A stretch of 64,000 nucleotides of DNA from Nageia nagi (taxonomy: Eukaryota; Pinophyta), in contig JBITNC010000002.1 of the NCBI GenBank assembly GCA_050084985.1, forward strand, positions 25,420,001 to 25,484,000. The letters are read 5' to 3'. The translations under genes were made by a program, and so were the position numbers. Under the pieces are notes generated by a model. It was not told the DNA's origin and did no database searches. It saw only the letters and a list, made by a program, of their open reading frames with translations. Below, piece after piece: positions 33,873 through 44,930 of this stretch. Within the stretch, counting starts at the first letter, position 1. Every line of letters begins with the position of its first letter.

Positions 33873-36800
33873 ATGGTTGAAACCTTCGTTCCTAAGCATA
33901 TACTCGACAGTTCCAACTTTGGAATATGGGAACCTCGTATGAAAGCCGAGTTACAAGCAAGGAAGCTATGGCAAATAGTTAGTGAAGACATGGTTGCTCC
34001 TACAGATGAGAAGGCTCTTGAAGTATATAACTCAAAGAATGAGTTAGCAACTTCAATGATTTACCGTGCAATTTCAGATGATGTCCTTCTCATGATTTCT
34101 TCATCAACTTCAACAAAGGAAGCTTGGGATAGGCTAAAGAAAATTTACCTTGGGTCCAAGTTTTCAAGGAGGTTTACCATTCTACAAAAGTTGTTGCAGT
34201 ATCGACAAAGTGAAGATGAAAGTGCCTCCATCTACTTAAATAAAATCATTGACCTCAGGACACAACTGGTAGGTTGTGGGTGCAACTGGATCAATGATGA
34301 GTTCATGGTCTTCATCATTCTTCAAAGCCTTACTACAAAGTTCAGCAACTTTCTCATGGTTATGGAAACAAGGCTCGATGATGAAGAAGATGTCATCTCA
34401 CTTGATAACCTTTCTAGACTTCTTCTGAAGCATGAGGAAACTTTGAACAAGAAAATGTTGAACCTTTCTCCAAAGGACAATAGCATTGCTCTAGGAGCAA
34501 CCAAAACTCCTTTCAAGAAAAAGTTCAAACATTACAAATTCAAAGATAACAAGTCCTCATCTACCTTCAGGAAGTATGACAAAAAGGGCAACAACAATCA
34601 TGGCAACTACATGCAAAGGAATGACAAAGCTGAATCAAGCAATCCAACACCTCAGGAAAAGTTTGATGGAACTTGTAACTTTTGTGGTATCTTTGGGCAC
34701 AAAGAGTATGATTATCGCAAAAAGAAATTTGCTCAAAAAGGAAAGGGAAATGCAAATGTGAGAAATTTCAATAATAAAAAGAAGAACAAGCATGTTGCTT
34801 CTGTTGCCTACTACTCAATGACTCAAACTATTTCAAAAGATTGGATTATTGATTTAGGATGCACTAATCACATGTGTTATGAAAAGGATAAGTTTGAAAA
34901 CTTTCATAAGTACAAGAAGGATGCAGTTGTGATAGGTGATAATACAGTCCTTGATGTTCACGGAATAGGGAGTGTGAAGATTCATGGAAAGACTCTTGAT
35001 AATGTCTTTTATGTGCCTAAACTAAGGATGAATCTCATCTCTGTGATTCAGATTACAAGGAAAGGATGCTCATTTGAGTTTACCTCACACTCTTGGTGTG
35101 TTAAGAAAGGACTTGCCACCTTGATGAAAGGATCAGTAAAGAATGACCTTTATATTGTGGATCAAGTACCTTCAAAGATTTGTCTTGCTACAAATGTGTG
35201 TTCAAAAGGTAATCTTTAGCATCAACGATTAGGGCACCTTAACCATAAGAGTATTCAAGATATGAAAAATCAAGAACTTGTGGAAGGTTTACCTAATATT
35301 TCACCCACAATTGGTCTTTGTGAAAGGTGCATTCTAGGAAAGATGCATAGGTAAAAGTTTGAAAAAGATAAGGCAACTCGGGCTACTTGTCCTCTTCAGC
35401 TTGTGCATTCAGATTTGATGGGTCCTTTTCAGACTAAGTCACTAGGTGGAGCTTCTTATGTTCTGACCTTCATTGATGACTTCAGTAGGATGACATTTGG
35501 TTATCTACTTGAGCATAAGGATCAAACTTTTGACAGGTTTAAAGACTTCAAGGCTCTTGTTGAAAATCAAACTAATTTTAAGATCAAGATGCTGAGATCT
35601 GATAATGGGGGTGAGTATAATAGTAATGAGTTTAACGACTATTATGTTAAACAAGGGATCAAGCGGTAATTCACAATCCCTTACACCCCTCAACAAAATG
35701 GAGTTGCTGAAAGGAAGAATCGAACCATTATGGAAATGGCAAGGTGCATGTTGGGTAACCTTCCTAATTTCTTATGGGGTGAAGCTGTTCACACTGCTAT
35801 TCACACCCTAAATAGGTGTCCTACTAAGGTAGTTGAAGGTAAAACTCCATATGAAGCATGGACGGGAAAGAAATCTAACCTCTCACACTTCAGGGTCTTC
35901 GGTTGTGATGCATTTGCCTTCATTACCTCAGAGAAAAGAAAGAAGCTAGATAAACGATCAGAAAAATGCATCTTTGTGGGGTATGATAATCATCATAGAG
36001 GTTACAGGCTTTACTCTTCATCCCATAAAATAGTCTTTATTTCTAGGGATGTCAAGTTCAATGAACTTTTTGAGGATACGACCTCTCATGCTGAGGTGTC
36101 TGATACAGATGATTCTTCGCCTGCACCTAACTGGTTGGATGATCATGTAGAGAAGTCACCACAAGAGCAAAATTCTCCAGCACAGAGAATTACAAGGAGT
36201 ATGACCTTGAATAACTCTTTATTTGCCAAAATTGATAATACACATGAGCCATCAACCTTCAAAGAAGCTTCCAAGCAAGAGTGTTTGATGGAAGCTATGA
36301 AAGTTGAGTATGAGGCGCTCATGAAAAATGAAACTTGGGATTTGGTTCCTTATCCCAATGAGAAAAATGTGATTGGCAATAAATGGATATACAAGGTCAA
36401 GTACAATTCTGATGAAAAAATTGAAAAATACAAGGCAAGATTAGTGGCCAAAGGATTCGCTCAAAAATATGGTATTGATTATGAGGAAACCTTTGCTCCT
36501 GTGGCCAAGATGCTTACTGTCAGAATAATCCTTGCTCTTTCTGCAGCTCAAGGATGGAAAGCTTTTCAACTTGATGTCAAAAGTGCATTTCTCAATGGTG
36601 ACTTAGATGTTGAAATCTACATGAATCAACTAGAAGGATTTATTCCAGAAGGAAAAGAGTCTCTTGTGTGTAAGCTAAAGAAGTCTTTGTATGGACTTAA
36701 GCAAGCACCTAGAGCATGGTACAAGAAAATTTCAAGATTCTTTGCAGATATTGGTTTTTCCAAGTGCTTCTCAGATTCAGATCTATATGTACTCAATCAA

Positions 36801-37760
36801 GGAAAAGATGTGGTCATAATTCTCCTTTATGTGGATGATCTTCTCATAACAGGCAATAATGTTGAAATCATCCAAGAGTGTGTCTCCAAACTCAAGGCAA
36901 CATTTGAAATGACTGATCTAGGTCTATTGCATTACTATCTTAGGATGCAAGTATACCAACACAAAGATTGTACTTATCTTAGTCAATCTAAGTATATATC
37001 CGACATCTTGCAAAAGTTTGGAATGGAGGAGTGTAAATATGCTACAATACCTGTTTCTCCTGGAATAGTTGTATCACTGAGCTCAAATTCTCAGTTGGCT
37101 GATGCTACAGCTTATAGACAATTGATTGGTAGTCTTTTGTATCTGACTATCTCTCATCTTGATATTGCCTTTGCAGTGAATCTAATGGCACGATTCATGC
37201 AAAAACCATATGTTGAACACCTCAATGCTGTTAAGCAAATCTTGAGGTATGTTGCAGGGACAAAGGATCTTGCTCTTAAGTATTCCAAAGTGCCCTCGAT
37301 TGTTCTCTCAGGGTTCTCAAATTTTGATTATGGGGGAGATAAAGATGACAGAAAATCAACCTCTGCATATGTGTTTAGCATTGGTTTAGGTGCTATCTCT
37401 TGGGCTTCCAAGAAGCAACCTACTGTGACTCTTTCTACCATCGAAGTCGAATATCGAGCCATGTCTATTGCTGCCCAAGATGCTATTTGGCTGAGGCATC
37501 TTTTGAACGAAATTGGGTATAAGCAAAATGGCCCATCTCTTATTTCATCAGACAATCAATCGGCTATCTCTTTGGCTAAGAATCCTGTGTTCCATCAGTG
37601 AACCAAACATGTAGAAATCCAAGCTCATTTTATCAAGGAGAAGGTTCTAGATGACATCATACACTTGCAATATTGTCCATCTACTAAAAACTCCACTGAT
37701 TTGTTCACCAAGCCCCTTCCTAAGGCTCATGCAAGCTTAGGGATTCTCTCGGGTTGGTGA
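33873..37760 (+). pseudogene. C5 gag-pol polyprotein, one frame with four nonsense codons
   Basis: All segments from the ATG at 33873 share one frame, interrupted by TAG at 35217, TAA near 35352 and 35667, and TGA at 37599. Gag (residues 1-300) has the UBN2-like domain (CNWINDEF); the knuckle reads CNFCGIFGHKEYDY, so the last Cys is lost. The protease site is Asp-Leu-Gly (34851-34859). GAG-pre is at 35220-35350. Integrase keeps D-D-E (HSDLMG, RSDNGGEY, GVAERKN). RT runs from about 36300 with YVDD at 36828-36839. RNase H contains STIEVEYRAM and SSDNQSA. A small indel shifts the last residues near 37730. Integrase before RT identifies Ty1/copia. This is the best reference copy for the group here. 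Confidence 0.94.
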
Positions 37761-38624
37761 AGTTGCCCTCAAGGGGGAGTGAAGTTTAAACTTTTGTTAG
37801 TGATGACAACTTCACCTCTAAGAGGCCTTTTTGATTGTACATTCTAGACCTCCGTGGTAAGTTTGCTCTGCATGACAAACTTGTTGTACAATTGTTGTTA
37901 TATATAGAGTGTTGATTATTTTATACCTCAGTGGTAAGTTTGCTCTGCGTGACAAACTTGTTGTACATTTTATACCTCTATGGTGAGTTTGCTCTGCGTG
38001 AGAAACTTGTTGTACAAATTTTGAGCATATAATTAATATACCTCCATGGTAAGTTCGCTCTGCGTGAGGAACTTGTTGTACATTCTATACCTCTGTGGTG
38101 AGTTTGCTCTACGTGAGAAACTCGTTGTACAATTTTTATGCTCTATTTAAAATCAACACATGTTTATATACAACAGGTGACTATGAGTGATGGCTTGGCA
38201 TCTCTGTGATGGCTTATAGTGCACCATTGATCAGTTATTTATAAGATGGCATTATTTGATTCTCTTATTAATAAAATGAATATATGATGCATCTAACTGA
38301 TTTTGTTCATGAGTTGCTTGTAGCATGTAGGATCTTCTTCAGAAATGCAGGTTACTCACCTTGTGAAAGCAAGCTCATGGAGACTCACATGTCAGCTTAA
38401 AGTTGATCGACTACTATGTACAGTGAAACCAGTTGTGGTTAATGATTGTATTGTAAACCATTTTTTGTCAAATGGTAATGTAGTGAGTCTCATACTAGTT
38501 CTCAAAAAGATTCTCAAATATGTAAAAGTTCTCATCTCCACTTGTATCTCTATGGAGGAGAACTCTCTCTTACTCTCTCTCTTCTCTCTTCTATGCTCTA
38601 TCCCAATATTGCATTAAGGGGGAG
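37761..38624 (+). repeat. C5 3' internal region with five tandem hairpin units
   Basis: Units of about 49 bp start near 37847, 37922, 37971, 38039 and 38088. Each has tacctc..tggt, then AGTTTGCTCTGCGTGAGAAACT (an inverted repeat AGTTT/AAACT), then tgttgtaca. The last part (38160-38620) is shared with C2, C3 and C7 and ends in the polypurine tract attaagggggag (38613-38624). Confidence 0.85.
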
Positions 38625-39122
38625 TGTTAGAATTTGTAATGAAATATTGTGAATATCTAAACTCCTTGTAAATTCAATTAATCACTTAAGGGTATGTAGA
38701 TACCTTAAGAGATTAATTGAATTCTTTAATATGTAGACTTTGACTTTACCAAAGTGGTTAGTTGGTAGGTTGAAGTTTGGTGATACATTTAATGTAACCC
38801 TAACCTTACCCTTGGGTTAAAGGAAGGTTAGGGAGGTGCTCTCAAGCTATAAATAGAGGGCCTCTCCTCTTGTAAACATATCTAAGTCTTGGAGTAAGAT
38901 TACTCTACTTGGTTGTGTAGGAGAGAGCAAGAGAATAGTTGTAAGAGAGACATAGATTGAGAATAGAGAACTAGTTGTGGTTGTACTCCCAAGGAGGGAG
39001 GAACCACATTATATTGGTGTCATATTGTGTGAATGATGTTCTTAGAATTATAGATGATGAATGATTTAGCTTCCTAGTCTAAGGTCCTAGAGGATTTGTT
39101 TAGATCTAGTTCAAATCCTTCA
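38625..39122 (+). repeat. C5 3' LTR
   Basis: 498 bp, almost identical to 30388-30885, followed by the TSD ATATT. Confidence 0.96.
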
Positions 39123-39902
39123 ATATTTCTCTTTAATATAAATTCACTTAATGCTTAAAGTATATTTAGATACCTTAAAGCATTAAGAAAATAAATATAA
39201 AAAAAAAGAATCAATATAGAAACACCTTTAACCTTACCCTTGGATAAAAGAAAGATTAAAAGGTGGGTTTCTTTTTTATAAATAGAGAGGTACCCCCTCT
39301 CATTATATGACTTAATGAAGCATGGTAATGCTTGTATTGTAGAGTTGTAGGAATGCTCTTGTAAGAGTTTTATAGGAGAATTCTTGTAAAAGAATTCTTA
39401 AGAATTTAGTACGAGAGTTATCTTGTGAGAATAATAAAAAAGATGGTTCAAAGTGGATGCACTCCCAAGAGATGGAGGAACCACTATACATGATGTGTTA
39501 TCTTTTATGTGATTATTTTCTTGCTTTCTTTAATGAATGTTAGATTTGTTAGAGAATCTTTAAGGAGATCTTGGTTTATTGAATCTTTTAATTTTATCAA
39601 GTGGTATCAGAGCATAAAATATTTGATACTTAAGTATTTTTATTGATGGATTATACCACATTGCTATTTATTAGCAAGTATAAAATCCAAGCATATTTTA
39701 TATTTTTGGTTGATTATAAGTATTGGCTTGACATCTTCGTGATGACTTATAGTGCACCACAAATCCAAGTATATTTTTGAATTCTTGTTGTATGGTGACC
39801 ATAAGTATTGGATTGGTATCTTCATGATGACTTATAGTGCACTATTTACCATATTTTTACTTCCATATTGAAAAGTTACTTGAAGCATCTTCGTGATGAC
39901 TT

Positions 39903-42185
39903 AAGGTATCTAAAGATACTTTAAACATTAAGTGAATTTACATTAAAGAGATATATTACACTATTACATTACAAATTTTAACACTTCTCTTTAATGTAAT
40001 ATTAGGATAAAACATAGAGAAAAGAAGAAAGAGAGAGTAAGAGAGAGTTCTCCTCCATAGAGATACAAGTGGAGATGATAACTTTTATATCTTTGAAAAA
40101 TAATCAAAATCTTAATTTGAGACTCACTACAATACCATTTGATAAAATAGTTTATAATACAATCATTAACCACGATTGGTTTCACTATAAAGTGTAGTTG
40201 ATCAATATTGAGTTGACATGTGAGCCTCCATGAGCTTGTCCACTCGAAGTAAGTAACCTACATTCTTAAGATGAAACCTGCAAGCTACAAGCAACTCATA
40301 AATAACATCAGATAAATGCATCATATAAATATTAATATCAATCAAAAGATAAATGAATTAAGTAATGTCATTTATAAACTAATCAATGATGCACTATAAG
40401 TCATCATAAAGATGCCAAGCCAATACTCAGTCATTTGTTGTATATTAAAAATATATGTTGATTAATAATGAAAAAAAGAAGCATATGTACATATAAATTA
40501 CTCATATATGGATAACCAAATAGTTCCAACAAACACATATTGATTCTTCACATAGTGATAATAGAAACTAAAATGTACCATGAGTTCCTCATACAGAGCA
40601 AACTGATGATGAAGGTGTACATTTAAGATCAACATTATACGATAAAATATCCTCTTAGGGGTGAAGTTATCATCATAAATATGAATTCAATAAAGGAATT
40701 CAAATTTCACTCCCCTTGAGGATAACTTCACTAACCATAAGAAACTTTCAAAGTGTGCACAACAAAGTTTCTAAAGCAATCTAGTGAATAAATTAAGAGA
40801 GTCAAAGTTAGATGAATAGAGTTGTAGTTGTTCTATTAAAAAATTTCTCCCTAATATAATGTGCTTGGATTTGTGATACACTATAATTCATCACTAAGAT
40901 GTCAAGTCATTACTTATAGTCACCAAAAAATAATGTATAAGCAATGTATACAAACAAAAAATAAATAAAAAATAAAGTTTCCAACAATTTTATTAAGAAG
41001 GAAGAAGTTACAATGGATTCAAAAAGAATTCAACCTTTACTCCCTTTTTTAATTTAACTTCACCAACCCAATAGAATCCCTAAGCTTGGAGATCTAAGAT
41101 TCAAAAAGGGGCTTGATGAATAAATCAATAGAGTTTATGATTGATGGACAATATTGCAAGTGTAGAAAACCATCTAGAACCTTCTCTTTGATGAAGTGAG
41201 CTTAGATTTCTATGTGCTTTGTTTTCTAATGGAAAACAAGATTCTTTGCCAAAGTAATAGCTAATTGATTATCTGAAAAAAATTGAGATAAAAAACTTGC
41301 TCATACCCAGTTTCTTTGAAAAGATGCTTCAATCAAATGGCTTTCTCAGCTGTAACTGATATTTCATGATATTCAACCTCTATGGTGGAGAGAGCAGTAG
41401 TAGGTTGTATTGAAAATTGTAATATAATATTGTGTAATATTTCTCTTTAATATAAATTCACTTAATACTTAAAATATATTTAGATACCTTAAAGCATTAA
41501 GAGAATAAATATAAAAACAAGAATCAATATAGAAACACCTTTAACCTTACCCTTGGATAAAAGGAAGATTAAAAGGTGGGTTTCTTTTTTATAAATAGAG
41601 AGGTACCCCCTCTCATTATGTGACTTAAATGAAGCATGGTAATGCTTGTCTTGTAGAGTTGTAGGAATGCTCTTGTAAGAGTTTTATAGAATAATTAAGA
41701 ATTCTTAAGAATTTAGTAAGAGAGTTATCTTGTGTGAAGTAATAAAAAAGATGGTTCAAAGTGAATGCACTCCCAAAAGATGGAGGAACCACTATGCATT
41801 ATATGTTATCTTTTATGTGATTATTTTCTTATTTTGCCCAATGAATGTTAGATTTGTTAGAAAATATTTAAGGAGATCTTGGTTTATTGAATCTTTTAAT
41901 TCTATCAAGTGGCATTAGAGCATAAAATATTTGATACTTAAGTATTTTTGTTGATAGATTATACCACATTGTTATTTATTAGCAAGTATAAAATCCAAGC
42001 ATGTTGTATATTTTTGGTTGATTATAAGTATTGGCTTGACATCTTCGTAATGACTTACAGTGCACCACAAATCCAAGCATATTTTTGAATTCTTATCATA
42101 TGATGACTATAAGTATTGGATTGGTATCTTCATGATGACTTATAGTGCACTATTTGCCATATTTTTACTTTCATATTGAAAAATT
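39903..42185. repeat. Tandem segmental duplication, unit 2
   Basis: Starts at aaggtatctaaag within the C6 LTR, directly after unit 1 ends in C7 leader (gatgactt). It carries the C6 LTR end (39903-39983), C6 3' internal and RNase H sequence (39984-41407), and the C7 5' LTR plus leader (41408 onward). The short shared cttaagg at the joint suggests microhomology. Confidence 0.82.
41408..41907 (+). repeat. C7 5' LTR
   Basis: 500 bp, tattgaaaattg...ttctatca; the first G of TG has mutated to A. tataaatag lies mid-LTR. Confidence 0.85.
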
Positions 42186-43384
42186 ATATCCATGATGATG
42201 GATTGTTTACACATTATAGGAGTGGTTAAAAAGGTTCACCCTTCTCCATAATTGTAATTATTTAATAAAATTTTAATCCATGTTGATGGATTAATTCTAT
42301 TAAATTTTATTATATACATCTTGACTAGTAGCATAGTTAAGTTGGCATTTTGTGACTTGTGCATCTTGATGTAGTAGTTAAGATGGCATTTTGTGGTTTG
42401 TTCTTCATCTATGATACAGTATTATTGAAGAAGAATTTAAACTCTAAATAAACATATTTTTAAATAGATAAGAACTTATGTATGTAACTTATGCTTTATT
42501 TTGTAAATATTAGCTTTGTATTTGGTTAAGTTGGCACTTGTGGCTTGTAAATTCTGATTTAATCAAGTGGTTATGCCTTTGAAAATCTTGAATTGGTGGT
42601 AGTCAAGATGGCATTTGATTATTTGTGATATGGTTAAAATAACATAGTCACATAAGTATTTGTTTGGTAAAGTTTTCATCAAGGACAAGAATTAAATTAT
42701 GAAATATTATGATGTGATGACACCTTCATATAACCTCAACAAATACAAAATAATGATCTAAAATAAATAAACATAAAAATCAAAAATCAATTATTTTTAT
42801 GATGATTGATGATATTTTTTTAGAATGCATTTATATCATTTGGTTGATTTTGCATCTGATAATGTTGTGCATGGATGATATTGTTGATATCATGTTATGG
42901 ATGATACATTTTATCTAATATGCTTATGTGCTATTTAGTTGATGATGTATGTCATCTTTGATATTGTGCATATGTGATGAATTGGTATCTTTATGTACCA
43001 TTTGATTATTTTATGAATGATATTTATCTTATATGAGTGTATATGGTGTATCTAATTAATCTTCTTTATGAGCTGCTTATAGCTTGCAGGTTCTTCTTGA
43101 GATTATAGGTTACTTTGGGTATGCAGGCTCATAGAGGCTTATCATATCAACATGATGTTAAATGACTACGCTTGTATAGAGAAATCATTTTTTGGTTAAT
43201 GATTGTATTATAAAATCATTTATTAAAATGGTTAAGTATTTGAATCATTGTAGAACCATCTATATTCTATTACTTTCTCAAATATGTAAAAAGTTCTTAA
43301 CTCCACTTGTATCTCTATAGAGAACTCTCTCTTACTCTTTCTCTATCTTTTCGCTTCTCTACCCAATATTCCATTAAGGGGGAA

Positions 43385-43889
43385 TTTTGAAAAATGTAAT
43401 GCAATATTGTGTAATATTTCTCTTTAATATAAATTCACTTAATGATTAAAGTATACTTAGATACCTTAAAGCATTAAGAGAATAAATATAGAAAGATGAA
43501 TTAATATAGAAACACATTTAACCTTACCCTTGGGTAAAAGGAATGTTAAAGGGTGGGTTTCTTCTTATAAATATAGAGGTAACCCCTCTCATTATGTGAC
43601 TTAATGAAGCATGGTAATATTTGTCTTGTAAAGTTGTAAAAATGCTCTTGTAAGAGTTTTGTAAAAGAATTATTGTAAAAAAATTCTTGAGAATTTAGTA
43701 AGAAATTTATCTTTTGAAAAGTAATAAAAAGGATGGTTCAAAGTGGATATACTCCTACGAGATGGAGGAACCACTATACATAGTGTGTTATCTTTTGTGT
43801 GATTTTTTTTTTACTTTGCTAGATGAATGTTATACTTGTTAAAGAATCTTTAAAGAGATTTTGGTTTATGGAATCCTTCAATTTCATCA
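43385..43889 (+). repeat. C7 3' LTR
   Basis: 505 bp, ttttgaaaaatg...atttcatca, partner of 41408-41907, with a conserved TATA region. Confidence 0.85.
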
Positions 43890-44603
43890 GGTTGCTTCTT
43901 GAAAATCTAAGAGATAGCACTTAAACCAATGCTAAACACATAAGTAGAGGTTGATTTTTTATCATTGCTATCTCCTCCATAGTTAAAATCTAATAATCTT
44001 GAGAGAGAACAAATAAAGAAAACTTATCATACTTGACATAAAGATCCTTAGTGCCCATAACATACCTCAAAATTTGCTTGACTACATTGAGGTGCTCAAC
44101 ATATGGCTTTTACATAAAGCGAGCCATCAAGTTCATGCCAAAGGTAATATCTAGCCTGAAGATAGTCAAATAAATAAGACTACCAATTAGTTTCCTATAA
44201 GCTGTAACATCTTCTAACTAATAGTTGGAACTAAGAGATAATGATTCCAAGAGAGATTGGGATTGCAGTAGGTTTGCATTCCTCTATTCCAAATTTTGCA
44301 AGATATATGAGATATACTTGGATTGACTAAGATAAGTACAATCCTTGTATTGGTACACTTAATTACCAAGGTAGTAGTGCAATAGATTAAGGTTTTTCAT
44401 TTCAAAAGTTGCCTTGAGTTTGAATATGCACTCTTGTATGAGGACTATATTATTCCTTGTAATCGATAGATTATCCACATAAAGCAGAATGAAGATCAAG
44501 TCTTGTCCTTAGTTGAGCACATAAAGATCAGAGTCAAAGAAGCATTTAGCAAATCCAAAGTCCTTAAAGAATCATAAAATATATTTGTACCAAACCCGAG
44601 GTG
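43890..44603 (-). pseudogene. C6 RNase H / RT fragment beyond C7
   Basis: Minus-strand continuation of the C6 coding region: RNase H (AISx-SKQ region near 43920) and RT moving right. The RT active site reads YVDN (44480-44469) instead of YVDD. The fragment stops near 44603 within the PRVWYK region. Stops are frequent. Beyond this point no copia sequence is recognised. Confidence 0.8.
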
Positions 44604-44930
44604 TGTTAATATTATGAGAAAAATTTACTTACAAATATATATATTGTTACATCTTTACATCTAATGTTCTATGGTAGTTGCAATTTTCTTTGATAAATTA
44701 TACCTAAAATGTGACAACAATATATTAATGGAGAACTTCATTCATAAAAAAAATTGCATGCAATATTTGATTTAGCTTGTAATTTATTTGTATTATATTA
44801 GTTGCACACAAAATCCCATGTATTCTTCCATATTTTATGTACATGTATATCAAGGCATTTTAAACCCAAAAAATTGAATTACAAGCACCATGTAGACACT
44901 TCTACACACCCAATTCAAGTTTTATGAGTT
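44604..44930. other. AT-rich spacer
   Basis: About 330 bp without a recognisable gene or repeat, between the C6 end and the PPR remnants. Confidence 0.6.

Larger units (their letters stand above)
30388..39122 (+). mobile_element. C5: Ty1/copia element, youngest copia in the window
   Basis: 8,735 bp with two 498-bp LTRs differing at about five positions, and a perfect TSD ATATT (30383-30387 and 39123-39127). It has a primer site for initiator tRNA-Met, a 3-kb leader, a single-frame gag-pol with four nonsense codons, a 3' internal region with five tandem hairpin units, and a polypurine tract. About 1% LTR divergence makes it clearly younger than C1-C3 and G1. Confidence 0.95.
28858..39902. repeat. 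Tandem segmental duplication, unit 1 (interrupted by C5)
   Basis: Excluding C5, about 2.3 kb: the C6 LTR end, C6 3' internal region and RNase H tail (28858-30353), then C7 5' LTR and leader start (30354-30387 and 39128-39902). Unit 2 at 39903-42185 repeats the same order with a few percent differences. Confidence 0.82.
30354..39902 (+). mobile_element. C7 truncated duplicate: 5' LTR and leader start, split by C5
   Basis: The C7-type LTR starts at 30354 (tattgaaaattg after the target ggttg), is interrupted by C5 after 30387, and resumes at 39128 to end ...attttatca at 39599. The primer site agtggtatcagagc follows (39600-39613), then about 300 bp of leader. It was made by the tandem duplication, not by a separate insertion, since the left junction equals that of 41408. 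Confidence 0.8.
41408..43889 (+). mobile_element. C7: non-autonomous copia-related LTR element
   Basis: 2.5-kb element with LTRs 41408-41907 and 43385-43889 and TSD GGTTG (41403-41407 and 43890-43894), inserted in C6 RNase H. The 1.48-kb interior has a degenerate primer site (agtggcattagagc) and leader-like sequence with several copies of the taagttggcatttTgtg type (42310-42620). It also has a 3' internal region and polypurine tract (attaaggggga) matching the copia elements. I find no gag or pol sequence, so it is LARD-like, or an internally deleted copy. Confidence 0.82.
28448..44603 (-). mobile_element. C6: Ty1/copia element, truncated, carrying C7, C5 and a tandem duplication
   Basis: Minus-strand copia of a second LTR family. 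Its 3' LTR is 28938-28448. The 3' internal region and RNase H tail extend to about 30353, and RT/RNase H resumes after C7 at 43890-44603, where it ends within RT. The 5' half and 5' LTR are absent. Part of it (homologous to 28858-30353) is present a second time at 39903-41407 through a tandem duplication. Confidence 0.83.
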
